Assembly: GCF_003086295.3 (NCBI RefSeq)
Contig: NC_092051.1
Location: 24,051,940-24,115,939, forward strand
Direction: 5' to 3'
DNA from: Arachis hypogaea
Taxonomy: Eukaryota; Streptophyta; Magnoliopsida; Fabales; Fabaceae
DNA length: 64,000 nt
In this document: piece after piece, positions 35,417 through 46,375 of the stretch
Numbering within the stretch: the stretch's first letter is position 1
Layout: the number at the start of each line of letters is the position of its first letter
Notes under the pieces: model-generated
What the model saw: only the letters and a program-made list of their open reading frames with translations
The model's database searches: none
What the model was told of the DNA's origin: nothing
Position numbers and translations under genes: made by a program

Positions 35417-37133
35417 TGGTGCACGAAATTGTGATCTCAGGCAACGGCGCCAGAAACTCTGTACGCACGTCTTAATAAATCGTTTTTCATTCACAACTTC
35501 GATACAACTAACCAGCAAGTGCACTGGGTCGTCCAAGTAAAAAACCTTACGTGAGTAAGGGTCGATTCCACGGAGATTGTTGGTATGAAGCAAGCTATGG
35601 TCACCTTGTAAATCTCAGTCAGGCGGATATAAAATAGTTATGGAGTTTTCGAACATAAATAATAAATAGATAGAAAATAAGGATAGAAACACTTATGTAT
35701 ATCATTGGTGAGAATTTCAGATAAGTGTATAGAGATGCTTTCGTTCCTCTGAACCTCTGATTTCCTGCTGTCTTCATCCAATCAGTCTTACTCCTTTCCA
35801 TGGCTAGCTTTATGTAAGGACATCACCGTTGTTAATGGCTACTTTTTATCCTCTCTGGAAAATGGTCCGATGCGCTGTCACTGCATGGCTAATCGTCTGG
35901 AGGCATCACCCTTGTCAATGGCTGCATCCCATCCACTTGTGAAAATGGTCCAAATGCTCTGTCACAGCACGGCTAATCATCTGAGGTTCTCGATCATACT
36001 GGAATAGGATTCACCCTCCTTTTGCGTCTGTCACTACGCCCAGCACTCGCGAGTTTGAAGTTCGTCACAGTCATTCAATCCCAGAGTCCTACTCGGAATA
36101 CCACAGACAAGGTTTAGACTTTCCGGACTCTCATGAATGCCGCCATCAATCTAGCTTATACCACGAAGATTCTGATTAAGAGATCTAAGAGATACTCATT
36201 CAATCTAAGGTAGAACGGAAGTGGTTGTCAGGCACGCGTTCATAGGGAATGATGATGATTGTCACGTTCATCACATTCAGGTTGAAGTGCGAATGAATAT
36301 CTTAGAAGCGGAATAAGTTGAATTGAATAGAAAAACAGTAGTACTTTGCATTAATCTTTGAGGAACAGCAGAGCTCCACACCTTAATCTATGGAGTGTAG
36401 AAACTCTACCGTTTGAAAATACATAAGTGAAAGGTTCAGGCATGGCCGAATGGCCAGCCCCCATGATCTAAGAACTAGGCGTCCAAAGATGTTCCAAAGA
36501 TGTCTAATACAATAGTAAAAAGTCCTATTTATACTAAACTAGTTACTAGGGTTTACAGAAGTAAGTAATTGATGCATAAATCTACTTTCGGGGCCCACTT
36601 GGTGTGTGCTTGGGCTGAGCTTGAATGTTACACGTGTAGAGGTCAATCTTGGAGTTGAACGCCAGTTTGTAACGTATTTCTGGCATTCAACTCTGGCTTG
36701 TGACGTGTTTCTGGCATTTAACTCCAGACAGCAGCATAAAACTGGCGTTCAACGCCCTTTTACGTCGTCTAAACTCGGCCAAAGTATGGACTATTATATA
36801 TTGCTGGAAAGCCCTAGATGTCTACTTTCCAACGCAATTGAAAGCGCGCCATTTTGAGTTCTGTAGCTCCAGAAGATCCACTTTGAGTGCAGGAAGGTCA
36901 GAATCCAACAGCATCAGCAGTCCTTCTTCAACCTCTAAATCTGATTCTTGCTCAAGTCCCTCAATTTCAGCCAGAAAATACCTGAAATCACAGAAAAACA
37001 CAAAAACTCATAGTAAAGTCCAAAAATGTGAATTTAACATAAAAACTAATGAAAACATCCCTAAAAGTAACCAGATTCTACTAAAAACATACTAAAAACA
37101 ATGCCAAAAAGTGTATAAATTATCCGCTCATCA
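35417..37133 (-). repeat. 3' LTR of the Athila-type element
   Basis: On the minus strand it runs TGATGAGCGG to CCGTGCACCA-like (here TCGTGCACCA). It contains one cluster of ggcgttcaacgcc-type words (36655-36765). Same length as the 5' LTR. Confidence 0.9.
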
Positions 37134-38282
37134 CAACACCAAACTTAAATTGTTGCTTGTCCCTAAGCAACTGAAAATCAAATAGGATAAAAAGAAGAGA
37201 ATATACTATAAATTCCAAACTATCAATGAAACATAGCTCCAATCAGATGAGCAGGACTTGTAGCTTTTTGCCTCTTAAATAGTTTTGGCATCTCACTTTA
37301 TCCATTGAGGTTCAGAATGATTGGCATCTATAGGAACTCAGAGTTCAGATAGTGTTATTGATTCTCCTAGTTCAGTATGTTGATTCTTGAACACAGCTAC
37401 TTTATGAGTCTTGGCCGTGGCCCTAAGCACTTTGTTTTCCAGTATTACCGCCGGATACATAAATGTCACAGACACATAATTGGGTGAATCTTTTCAGATT
37501 GTGACTCAGCTTTGCTAAAGTCCCCAATTAGAGGTGTCCAGGGTTCTTAAGCACACTCTTTTTTTTTTTTGCTTTGGACCTTGACTTTAACCGCTCAGTC
37601 TCAAGTTTTCACTTGACACCTTCACGCCACAAGCATATGGTTAGGGACAACTTGGTTTAGCCGCTTAGGCCAGGATTTTATTCCTTTAGGCCCTCCTATC
37701 CACTGATGCTCAAAGCCTTGGGATCCTTTTTATTTACCCTTGCCTTTTAGTTTTAAGGGCTATTGGCTTTTTGCTCTTGCCTTTTGGTTTTAAGAGCTTT
37801 TGGCTTTTTCTGCTTGCTTTTTCTTTTTCTTTCTATTTTTTTCGCCAATTTTTTTTTCTGTAAGCTTTGTTCTTTGCTGCTTTTTCTTGCTTCAAGAATA
37901 ATTTTTATGATTTTTCAGATTATCAAATAACATGTCTCCTTGTCATCATTCTTTCAAGAGCCAACATATTTAACATTCTTAAACAACAACTTCAAAAGAC
38001 ATATGCACTGTTCAAGCATTCATTCAGAAAACAAGAAGCATTGTCACCACTTCAATATAATTAAACTAAGTTGAAGGATAAATTCGAAACTCATGTACTT
38101 TTTGTTCTTTTGAATTAAAACAGTTTTCATTTAAGAGAGGTGATGGATTCATAGGACATTCATAACTTTAAGACAAAGTTACTAAATACTAATGATCATG
38201 TAATGAAGACACAAACATGGATAAGCACTTAACATAGAGAAAACGAAAAACAGAGAATGTAAGAACAAGGAATGATTCCACC
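37134..38282 (-). other. Non-coding 3' region of the Athila-type element
   Basis: Lies between the 357-codon ORF and the 3' LTR. The DNA next to the LTR reads TAAGTTTGGTGTTG on the transcribed strand, where a polypurine tract would be expected. A run of T (37557-37571) and 'ttttggctttt' repeats (37740-37870) occupy the middle. No domain is seen in the short frames. Confidence 0.6.
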
Positions 38283-39356
38283 TTAGTGATGGTGGCGTTT
38301 CCTTCTTGAGGAACCAATGATGTCCTTGAGCTCTTCTATGTCTCTTCCTTGTCTTTGTTGCTCCTCTCTCATTGATTTTTGATCTTCTCTTATTTCATGA
38401 AGGATGATGGAGTGCTCTTGATGTTCCACCCTTAATTGTCCCATGTTGGAACTTAATTCTCCTAGGGAGGTGTTGATTTGCTCCCAATAGTTTTGTGGAG
38501 GAAAATGCATTTGAGGCATCTCCGGGATCTCATGGTGATGAGCTTCATGCGTCTCTTGAGATCCATGAATGGGCTCTCTTGCTTGCTCCATCCTTTTCTT
38601 AGTGATGGGCTTCTCTTCCTCAATGGGAATGTCTCCTTCTATGAAAGCTCCAGCTGAGTAACATAGATGGCAAATAAGATGAGGAAAAGCTATCCTTGCC
38701 CAAGGAGAGGGCTTTTCGGCTATTTTGTAGAGTTCAAGGGAGATGACTTCATGAACTTCTACTTCTTCTCCAATCATGATGCTATGGATCATGATGGCCC
38801 GATCCACAGTAACTTCAGATCGGTTGCTAGTGGGGATGATGGAGCGTTGGATGAACTCCAACCATCCTCTAGCCACAGGCTTGAGGTCCAGTCTTCTTAA
38901 TTGAACCGGCTTGCCTTTGGAGTCAATCTTCCATTGAGCTCCTTCCACACATATGTCCATGAGGACTTGGTCCAACCTTTGATTAAAGTTGACCCTTCTA
39001 GTGTAGGGGCGTGCATCTCCTTGCATCATAGGCAAGTTAAACGCCAACCTCACATTTTCCGGACTAAAATCTAAGTATTTCCCCCGAACCATGGTGAGAT
39101 AATTCTTTGGGTTCGGGTTCTTACTTTGATCATGGTTCCTTGTGATCCATGCATTGGCATAGAACTCTTGAACCATTAGGATGCCGACTTGTTGGATAGG
39201 GTTTGTTAGAACTTCCCAACCTCTTCTTTGGATTTCATGTCGGATCTCCGGATACTCATTTCTCTTGAGCTTGAAAGGGACCTCGGGGATCACCTTCTTC
39301 TTGGCCACAACATCATAGAAGTGGTCTTGATGGGATTTGGAGATGAATCTTTCCAT
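38283..39356 (-). CDS. 357-aa ORF of plant retroelements (putative plant transposon protein domain)
   Basis: An uninterrupted 357-codon frame between the protease and the 3' LTR. The N-terminal two-thirds contain RRGWEVLTNP, VQEFYANAW, VRGKYLDFSPENVRLAFNLP, RLDLKPVARGWLEFIQRSII and SPWARIAFPHLICHLC, which I associate with the family annotated as 'putative plant transposon protein' (PF20167), abundant in plant Athila-like and LARD-type elements. Residues about 288-345 are a likely coiled coil (glutamine/glutamate-rich heptads), followed by a basic tail, RRKRHHH. Its function is unknown. Although named 'transposase' in databases, no catalytic triad is visible. It is intact while the adjoining gag-pro frame carries three stops. 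Its own short leader ends near an ACACCAAACTTA motif at 39470-39481. Confidence 0.8.
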   Translation of the reverse strand: MERFISKSHQDHFYDVVAKKKVIPEVPFKLKRNEYPEIRHEIQRRGWEVLTNPIQQVGILMVQEFYANAWITRNHDQSKNPNPKNYLTMVRGKYLDFSPENVRLAFNLPMMQGDARPYTRRVNFNQRLDQVLMDICVEGAQWKIDSKGKPVQLRRLDLKPVARGWLEFIQRSIIPTSNRSEVTVDRAIMIHSIMIGEEVEVHEVISLELYKIAEKPSPWARIAFPHLICHLCYSAGAFIEGDIPIEEEKPITKKRMEQAREPIHGSQETHEAHHHEIPEMPQMHFPPQNYWEQINTSLGELSSNMGQLRVEHQEHSIILHEIREDQKSMREEQQRQGRDIEELKDIIGSSRRKRHHH

Positions 39357-39884
39357 CTCCCATTACTCGGAGGTGGAAGCTTTTGTCTTCCCTTTCCCTT
39401 TTCTAGAGGATTCTCCGGTCTTGGGTGCAATCAATGGTAATGGAAAAACAAAAAGCTTATGCTTTTACCACACCAAACTTAGAATATTGCTCGCCCTCGA
39501 GCAAGAGAAGAAAGAATAGATGAAGAAGAAGAAGAAATGGAGAAGAGGGAGAGAGAGAGGTGTTTCGGCCAAGAAGGGGAAGAGAGGGTTGTGTTGTGTG
39601 AATTTGAAGAAGAATGGAGGGCTTTATATAGGGAAGGGTGGGGGGGGGGGGTAAGGTTCGGCCATAAGGGTGGGTTTTGGGTGAGAAATTGATTTTGAAT
39701 TTTGAAGGTAGGTGGGGTTTATGAGGTAGGTTTATGGGGAAGAGTGGATGAATGTGAGTGGTGAAGTGGTGATAGGGAAGAGAGATTGAGGTGATTGGTG
39801 AAGAGTTTTGGGGAAGAGTGTTTATGGGATTGTGTGAAAGAGGGGTGAGAAGAAGTGAGTGGAGGTAGGTGGGGATCCTGTGGA

Positions 39885-39945
39885 GTCCACAGATCCTGAG
39901 GTGATCCTGTGGGGTCCACAGATCCTGAGGTGTTCAAGGATTTAC
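39885..39945. repeat. Two copies of a 32-bp palindrome-bearing repeat
   Basis: gatcctgtgg(a/g)gtccacagatcctgaggt occurs twice in tandem; each copy includes the near-palindrome CTGTGG-GTCCACAG. Upstream of the larger palindrome array on the plus strand. Confidence 0.7.
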
Positions 39946-39989
39946 AACCTTGCACCAAATTAGGCATGCAAAATGCCCTTGCACACAAC

Positions 39990-40240
39990 TCTGGGCGTTC
40001 AGCGCCAGATTGGTGCTTGTTCTGGGCGTTGAACGCCCATTTGTTGCCCATTTCTGGCGTTGAACGCCAGAACCATGCTTGTTCTGGGCGTTCAGCGCCA
40101 ACTCTTCTCCAGGGTGCAATTCTAGCGTTCAAATGCCCAGATGCTGCCCATTTTGGGTGTTCAGCGCCAGAACCATGCTCTGTTCTGGCGTTGAACGCCA
40201 GCCAGATGCTTCTTACTGGCGTTTAAACGCCAGTAAGGTC
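39990..40240. repeat. Array of eight TGGCGTTGAACGCCA palindromes
   Basis: Eight perfect or near-perfect copies of tggcgttgaacgcca or gggcgttcagcgcca begin near 40003, 40022, 40054, 40085, 40121, 40155, 40185 and 40217, spaced about 20-36 bp. They are separated by words such as ccatgcttgttct and gatgctgccc. Each can form a 6-7-bp stem. The array lies between the protease and the 357-codon ORF. Similar single copies occur in the LTRs near 36655-36765 and 45897-46000. Confidence 0.9.
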
Positions 40241-40441
40241 TTCCTCCAGGGTGTGATTTTTTTTTCTGCTGTTTTTTATTCCGTTTTCAATTTTTATATT
40301 TATTTTGTGACTCCACATGATCATGAACCTAATAAAACATGAAAGAACAAGAAAAATAAAATTAGATAAATAAAAATTGGGTTGCCTCCCAACAAGCGCT
40401 TCTTTAATGTCAATAGCTTGACAGTGGGCTCTCATGGAGCC

Positions 40442-42775
40442 TCACAGATGTTCAGAGCATTGTTGAGACTTCCCAACACCAAACTTAGAGTTTGGATATG
40501 GGAGTTCAACACCAAACTTAGAGTTTGGTTGTGGCCTCCCAACACCAAACTTAGAGCTTGATTGTGGGGGCTCTGGTTGACTCTGTTTTGAGAGAAGCTT
40601 TTTATGCTTCCTCTTCATGTTTACAGAAGGATGACCTCGAGTGTTAAACACAAGGGAGTCCTCATTCAATTGAAGGACTAGTTCACCTCTGTCAACATCA
40701 ATCACAGCTCTTGCTGTGGCTAGGAAGGGCCTTCCAAGGATGATGGATTCATCCTCATCCTTCCCAGTATCTAGGACTATGAAATCAGCATGGATGTAAA
40801 GGCCTTCAACCTTTACTAACACATCCTCTACTTGTCCATAAGCCTGTTTTCTTGAATTGTCTACCATCTCTAATGAGATTTTAGTAGCTTGCACCCCAAA
40901 GATTCCCAGTTTCTCTATTACAGAGAGGGGCATGAGGTTTATCCCTAAACCAAGGTCACACAGAGCCTTTTCAAAGATCATGTTGCCTATGGTACAAGGT
41001 ATTACGAACTTTCCAGGATCCTGTTTCTTCTAAGGCAATGTCAGTTGGTCCAGATCACTTAGTTCATTGGTGACCAAGGGAGGTTCATCTTCCCAAGTCT
41101 CAATACCAAATAATTTGGCATTCAGCTTCATGATTGCACCAAGGTACTTGGTAACTTACTCTTCAGTAACATCCTCATTCTCTTCAGAAGATGAATACTC
41201 GTCAGAGCTCATGAAGGGCATAAGGAGGTTCAATGGAATCTCTATGGTCTCTAGATGAGTCTCAGATTCCTTTGGTTCCTCAAAGGGAAACTCCTTATTG
41301 ATCACTGGACATCCCAGGAGGTCTTCCTCACTGGGATTTACGTCCTCCCCTTCCTCTCCAGGTTCGGCCGTGTTGACTATGTCAATGGCCTTGCACTCTC
41401 CTTTTGGATTTTCTTCTGTATTGCTTGGGAGAGTACTAGGAGGGATTTCAATGATCCTTTTACTCAGCTGGCCCACTTGTGCCTCCAAATTTCTAATGGA
41501 GGACCTTGTTTCATTCATGAAATTTACAGTGGCCTTAGATAGATCAGAGACTAAGTTTGCTAAATTAGAGGTATTTTGTTCAGAGTTCTCTGTCTGTTGC
41601 TGAGTGGATGATGGAAAAGGTTTACTATTGTTAAACCTATATCTTCCACCATTATTAAAGCCTTGTTGAGGCCTTTGTTGATCCTTCTATGAGAGATTTG
41701 GGTGATTTTTCCATGAGGGGTTATAGGTGTTTCCATAAGGTTCACCCATGTAATTCACCTCTGCTATTGCAGGGATTTCAGGATCATAAGTTTCTTCTTC
41801 AGAAGATGCCTCTTGAGTACTGTTGGATGCAGCTTGCATTCCATTCAGACTCTGAGAAATCATATTGACTTGCTGAGTCAATATTTTATTCTGAGCCAAT
41901 ATGGCATTCAGAGTATCAATTTCAAGAACTCCCTTCTTCTGAGGCGTCCCATTATTCACAGGATTCCTCTCAGAAGTGTACATGAACTGGTTGTTAGCAA
42001 CCATGTCAATGAGTTCTTGAGCTTCTGCAGGCATTTTCTTTAGGTGAATGGATCCACCTGCAGAAGTATCCAATGACATCTTAGCCAATTCAGATAGACC
42101 ATCATAGAATATATCCAGGATGGTCCATTCTGAAAGCATGTCAGAAGGACACTTTTTGGTCAGTTCTTTGTATCTCTCCCAAGCTTCATAGAGGGATTCA
42201 CCTTCTTTCTGTCTGAAGGTTTGAACATCCACTCTAAGCTTACTCAGCTTTTGAGGAGGAAAGAACTTGGCTAAGAAAGCCTTGACCAGCTTATCCCAAG
42301 AGTTCAGGCTATCCTTAGGTTGAGAGTCCAACCATATTCTAGCTCTGTCTCTTACAGCAAAAGGGAAAAGCATGAGCCTGTAGACTTCAAGATCTACTCC
42401 ATTAGTCTTAACAGTATCACATATCTGCAAGAATTCAGTTAAGAACTGAAAAGGATCTTCAGATGGAAGTCCATGAAACTTGCAGTTCTGCTGCATCAGA
42501 GAAACTAATTGAGGCTTCAGCTCAAAATTGTTTGCTCCAATGGCAGGAATGGAGATGCTTCTTCCATGTAAATTGGAATTAGGTGCAGTAAAGTCACCAA
42601 GCATCCTCCTTGCATTATTATTATTTTTGGCTGCCATCTCCTCTTCCTGTTCGAAAATTCCTGACAGGTGCTTGTTGGATAGTTGTAATTTAGCTTCTCT
42701 TAGTTTCCTCTTCAGAGTCTTTTCAGGTTCTGGATCTGCTTCAACAAGAATATTCTTGTCCTTGCTCCTGCTCAT
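40442..42775 (-). pseudogene. gag-protease ORF with three in-frame stops
   Basis: One reading frame of 778 codons starts at 42775 (MSRSKDKNILVE...). It is interrupted by TAG at 41687-41689, TAA at 41156-41158 and TAG at 41030-41032, with no frameshift. Gag homology spans residues about 70-270 and includes ARIWLDSQPKDSLNSWDKL, VKAFLAKFFPPQKLSKLR, ESLYEAWERYKEL and ILDIFYDGL, the retrotransposon gag core of Athila-type elements. No zinc knuckle was seen. The protease part (40981-40442) has CDLGLGINLMPLS, corresponding to the D-[ST]-G-[AS] region of retropepsins, then ADFIVLDTG and ESIILGRPFLATARAVID. The active-site tripeptide DLG is followed by LG rather than AS. The C-terminus carries tandem 11-residue repeats ending SKFGV. 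All stops are explainable by C-to-T or G-to-A changes. Confidence 0.85.
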
Positions 42776-44633
42776 ATGAAAAAGAGGAAACAGAAAAATA
42801 ATAATAATAGGGATCTTTTTTGCCCAAGTATAGAGGTTTCCTTAGGTGAGTGGAAGAAAGGAAGAGTAGAAGAAAAGAATGTAAAGAAAGAAACACAAGG
42901 GTGAGGAGAGCAGAGATGTGAGATGAAGAGAAGTGTTAGTAGATGAATAAACACATAGAAGGAGATGAAAGAGAAGGATTTTCGAAAATTATTTTTGAAA
43001 AAGGGTTAGTGATTTTCGAAAATGATTTTTTTGATAAAGGTTAGTAATTTTCAAAAATTAGGAATAAAATTAAAATCAAGAAATAATTAGTTAATTAAAA
43101 AGAATTTTTTGAAAAAGAGGGAGATATTTTCGAAAATTAGAGAAAGAGAGAGTTAGTTAGGTAGTTTTGAAAAAGATAAGAAACAAACAAAAAGTTAGTT
43201 AGTTAGTTGAAACAAATTTTGAAAATCAATTTTTGAAAAGATAAGAAGATAAGAAGTTAGAAAAGATATTTTAAAATCAAATTTTGAAAAAGATATGATT
43301 TTGAAAAAGATAAGATAAAAAGATATTTTTGAAAAGATATGATTGAAATTAGTTTTGAAAAAGATTTGATTTTTAAAATCACAATTAATGACTTGATTCA
43401 CAAGAAATCACAAGATATGATTCTAGAACTTAAAGTTTGAATCTTTCTTAACAAGTAAGTAACAAACTTGAAATTTTTGAATCAAAACATTAATTGATGA
43501 AGATATTTTCGAAAATTTGATGTAAAATTAAGAAAAAGATTTTTGAAAAATATTTTTAAAATTTTCGAAAATAAATAAGAAAAGTGAAAAAGATATGATT
43601 TTTGAAAAAAATTTTGAAAAAGATAAGATTTTCAAATTGAAAATTTGATTTGACTCATAAGAAACAACTAGATTTTAAAAATTTTTTTGAAAAAGTCAAC
43701 TCAAATTTTCGAATTTTATGAGAGAAAAAGGGGAAGATATTTTTTTGATTTTTGAATTTTTAATGATGAGAGAGAAGAACATGAAAATGATGCAATGCAT
43801 GAAGATTTTTAGATCAAAACAATGAATGCATGCAAGAATGGTATGAATGTCAAGATGAACACCAAGAACACTTTGAAGATCATGATGAACATCAAGAACA
43901 TATTTTTGAAAATTTTTATATGCAAAGAAAACATGCAAGACACCAAACTTAGAAATCTTTCATGTTCAGACACTATGAATGCAAAAATGCACATGAAAAA
44001 CAAGAAAAGACACAAAACAAGAAAGCATCAAGATCAAACAAGAAGACTTACCGAGAACAACTTGAAGATCATGAAGAACACTATGAATGCATGAATTTTC
44101 GAAAAATGCAAGATGAACATGCAATTGACACCAAACTTATAACATGACACATGACTCAAACAAGAAACACAAAAATATTTTTTTGATTTTTTTTATTTTC
44201 TAATTTTTTTGGTATTTTTCGAAAATTAATGTGAAAAAGAAAAATAAGGATTTCAAAATTTTTAATATGAATTCCAGGAATCTTTCACTCTTAGCCTAAA
44301 GCTCCAATCTGAGGGTTAGGCATGGCTTAATAGCCAGCCAAGCTTTAGTATGGAATTACATGCATTGAAGTGATTAGTTGAAGCCTCAGTCCAAACGAAT
44401 TTAGACATGGCTTTACATCCAGCCAGGATTCAACAAATCATCATGAAACACTAGAATGCATTCTTAAAAACTCTGAAGAAAAATATATTTTTGAAAACAT
44501 TTTTTTTTCGAAAATTTATTTGAAGAAAAACGAAAACAAAGAAAAATTTTTGAAAATTTTTTGAAAATAAAACAGAAAGAAAGTTACCTAATCTGAGCAA
44601 CAAGATGAACTGTCAGTTGTCCAAACTCGAACA
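42776..44633 (-). other. Long leader of the Athila-type element, rich in TTTTCGAAAA
   Basis: About 1.86 kb between the PBS and the gag start without a convincing frame. The plus strand is A-rich with recurrent tttttgaaaaagat words and about nine copies of the palindrome TTTTCGAAAA or close variants (42975, 43013, 43125, 43508, 43562, 43705, 44098, 44217, 44505). Two ACACCAAACTTA motifs lie at 43940-43951 and 44128-44139. Such long leaders are usual in Athila elements. Confidence 0.7.
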
Positions 44634-44652
44634 ATCCCCGGCAACGGCGCCA
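44634..44652 (-). promoter_or_regulatory. Primer-binding site for tRNA-Asp
   Basis: On the transcribed strand it reads TGGCGCCGTTGCCGGGGAT, the complement of the 3' end of plant tRNA-Asp (CCCCGGCAACGGCGCCA). It starts six bases inside the 5' LTR edge. A copy of part of this word also lies in the LTR itself (ggcaacggcgcc). Confidence 0.88.
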
Positions 44653-44658
44653 AAAACT

Positions 44659-46375
44659 TGGTGCACGGAATTGTGATCTCAGGCAACGGCACCAGAAACT
44701 CTGTACGCACGTCTTAATAAATCGTTTTTCATTCACAACTTCGATACAACTAACCAGCAAGTGCACTGGGTCGTCCAAGTAATAAACCTTACGTGAGTAA
44801 AGGTCGATCCCACGGAGATTGTTGGTATGAAGCAAGCTATGGTCACCTTGTAAATCTCAGTCAGGCGGATATAAAATAGTTATGGAGTTTTCGAACATAA
44901 ATAATAAATAGATAGAAAATAAGGATAGAAACACTTATGTATATCATTGGTGAGAATTTCAGATAAGTGTATAGAGATGCTTTCGTTCCTCTGAACCTCT
45001 GCTTTCCTGCTGTCTTCATCCAATCAGTCTTACTCCTTTCCATGGCTAGCTTTATGTAAGGACATCACCGTTGTTAATGGCTACTTTTTATCCTCTCTGG
45101 AAAATGGTCCGATGCGCTGTCACTGCATGGCTAATCGTCTGGAGGCATCACCCTTGTCAATGGCTGCATCCCATCCTCTTGTGAAAATGGTCCAAATGCT
45201 CTGTCACAGCACGGCTAATCATCTGAGGTTCTCGATCATACTGGAATAGGATTCACCCTCCTTTTGCGTCTGTCACTACGCCCAGCACTCGCGAGTTTGA
45301 AGTTCGTCACAGTCATTCAATCCCAGAGTCCTACTCGGAATACCATAGACAAGGTTTAGACTTTCCGGACTCTCATGAATGCCGCCATTAATCTAGCTTA
45401 TACCACGAAGATTCTGATTAAGAGATCTAAGAGATACTCATTCAATCTAAGGTAGAACGGAAGTGGTTGTCAGGCACGCATTCATAGGGAATGATGATGA
45501 TTGTCACGTTCATCACATTCAGGTTGAAGTGCGAATGAATATCTTAGAAGCGGAATAAGTTGAATTGAATAGAAAAACAATAGTACTTTGCATTAATCTT
45601 TGAGGAACAGCAGAGCTCCACACCTTAATCTATGGAGTGTAGAAACTCTACCGTTTGAAAATACATAAGTGAAAGGTTCAGGCATGGCCGAATGGCCAGC
45701 CCCCATGATCTAAGAACTAGGCGTCCAAAGATGTTCCAAAGATGTCTAATACAATAGTAAAAAGTCCTATTTATACTAAACTAGTTACTAGGGTTTACAG
45801 AAGTAAGTAATTGATGCATAAATCCACTTCCGGGGCCCACTTGGTGTGTGCTTGGGCTGAGTTTGAATGTTACACGTGTAGAGGTCAATCTTGGAGTTGA
45901 ACGCCAGTTTGTAACGTATTTCTGGCGTTCAACTCTGGCTTGTGATGTGTTTCTGGCGTTTAACTCCAGACAGCAGCGTAGAATTGGCGTTCAACGCCCT
46001 TTTACGTTGTCTAAACTCGGTCAAAGTATGGACTATTATATATTGCTGGAAAGCCCTGAATGTCTACCTTCCAACGCAATTAAAAGCGCGCCATTTTGAG
46101 TTCTGTAGCTCCAGAAAATCCACTTTGAGTGCAGGGAGGTCAGAATCCAACAGCATTAGCAGTCCTTCTTCAACCTCTGAATCTGATTCTTGCTCAAGTC
46201 CCTTAATTTCAGCCAGAAAATACCTGAAATCACAGAAAAACACAAAAACTCATAGTAAAGTCCAGAAATGTGAATTTAACATAAAAACTAATGAAAACAT
46301 CCCTAAAAGTAACCAGATTCTACTAAAAACATACTAAAAACAATGCCAAAAAGCGTATAAATTATCCGCTCATCA
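44659..46375 (-). repeat. 5' LTR of the Athila-type element
   Basis: 1717 bp, TGATGAGCGG to CCGTGCACCA on the minus strand, adjacent to the PBS. About 33 differences from the 3' LTR by eye, roughly 30 of them transitions. Confidence 0.9.

Larger units (their letters stand above)
35417..46375 (-). mobile_element. Complete non-autonomous Athila-type Ty3/gypsy retrotransposon
   Basis: Two LTRs of exactly 1717 bp (35417-37133 and 44659-46375) bound 10,959 bp. A perfect 5-bp TSD, atgta, flanks it at 35412-35416 and 46376-46380. Transcription runs on the minus strand: 5' LTR 46375-44659, PBS at 44652-44634 for tRNA-Asp, leader, gag-protease, a separate 357-codon ORF, then the 3' LTR. Between the protease and that ORF there is only about 1.1 kb, so reverse transcriptase, RNase H and integrase are absent and must have come from a partner. 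By my count the LTRs differ at about 33 sites (1.9%), nearly all transitions, indicating a young insertion. Gag similarity, the Asp PBS and the extra 3' ORF point to Athila. Confidence 0.9.

Noticed and set aside
36606..37095. Open frames within the Athila LTRs (also at 45848-46337)
   Set aside because: They occur identically in both LTRs, are on the strand opposite to transcription and have no domain; they are part of the LTR sequence.
38283..39356. A host gene of 357 codons
   Set aside because: It lies between the LTRs of one retrotransposon, in the element's own orientation, and resembles a family known only from plant transposable elements.
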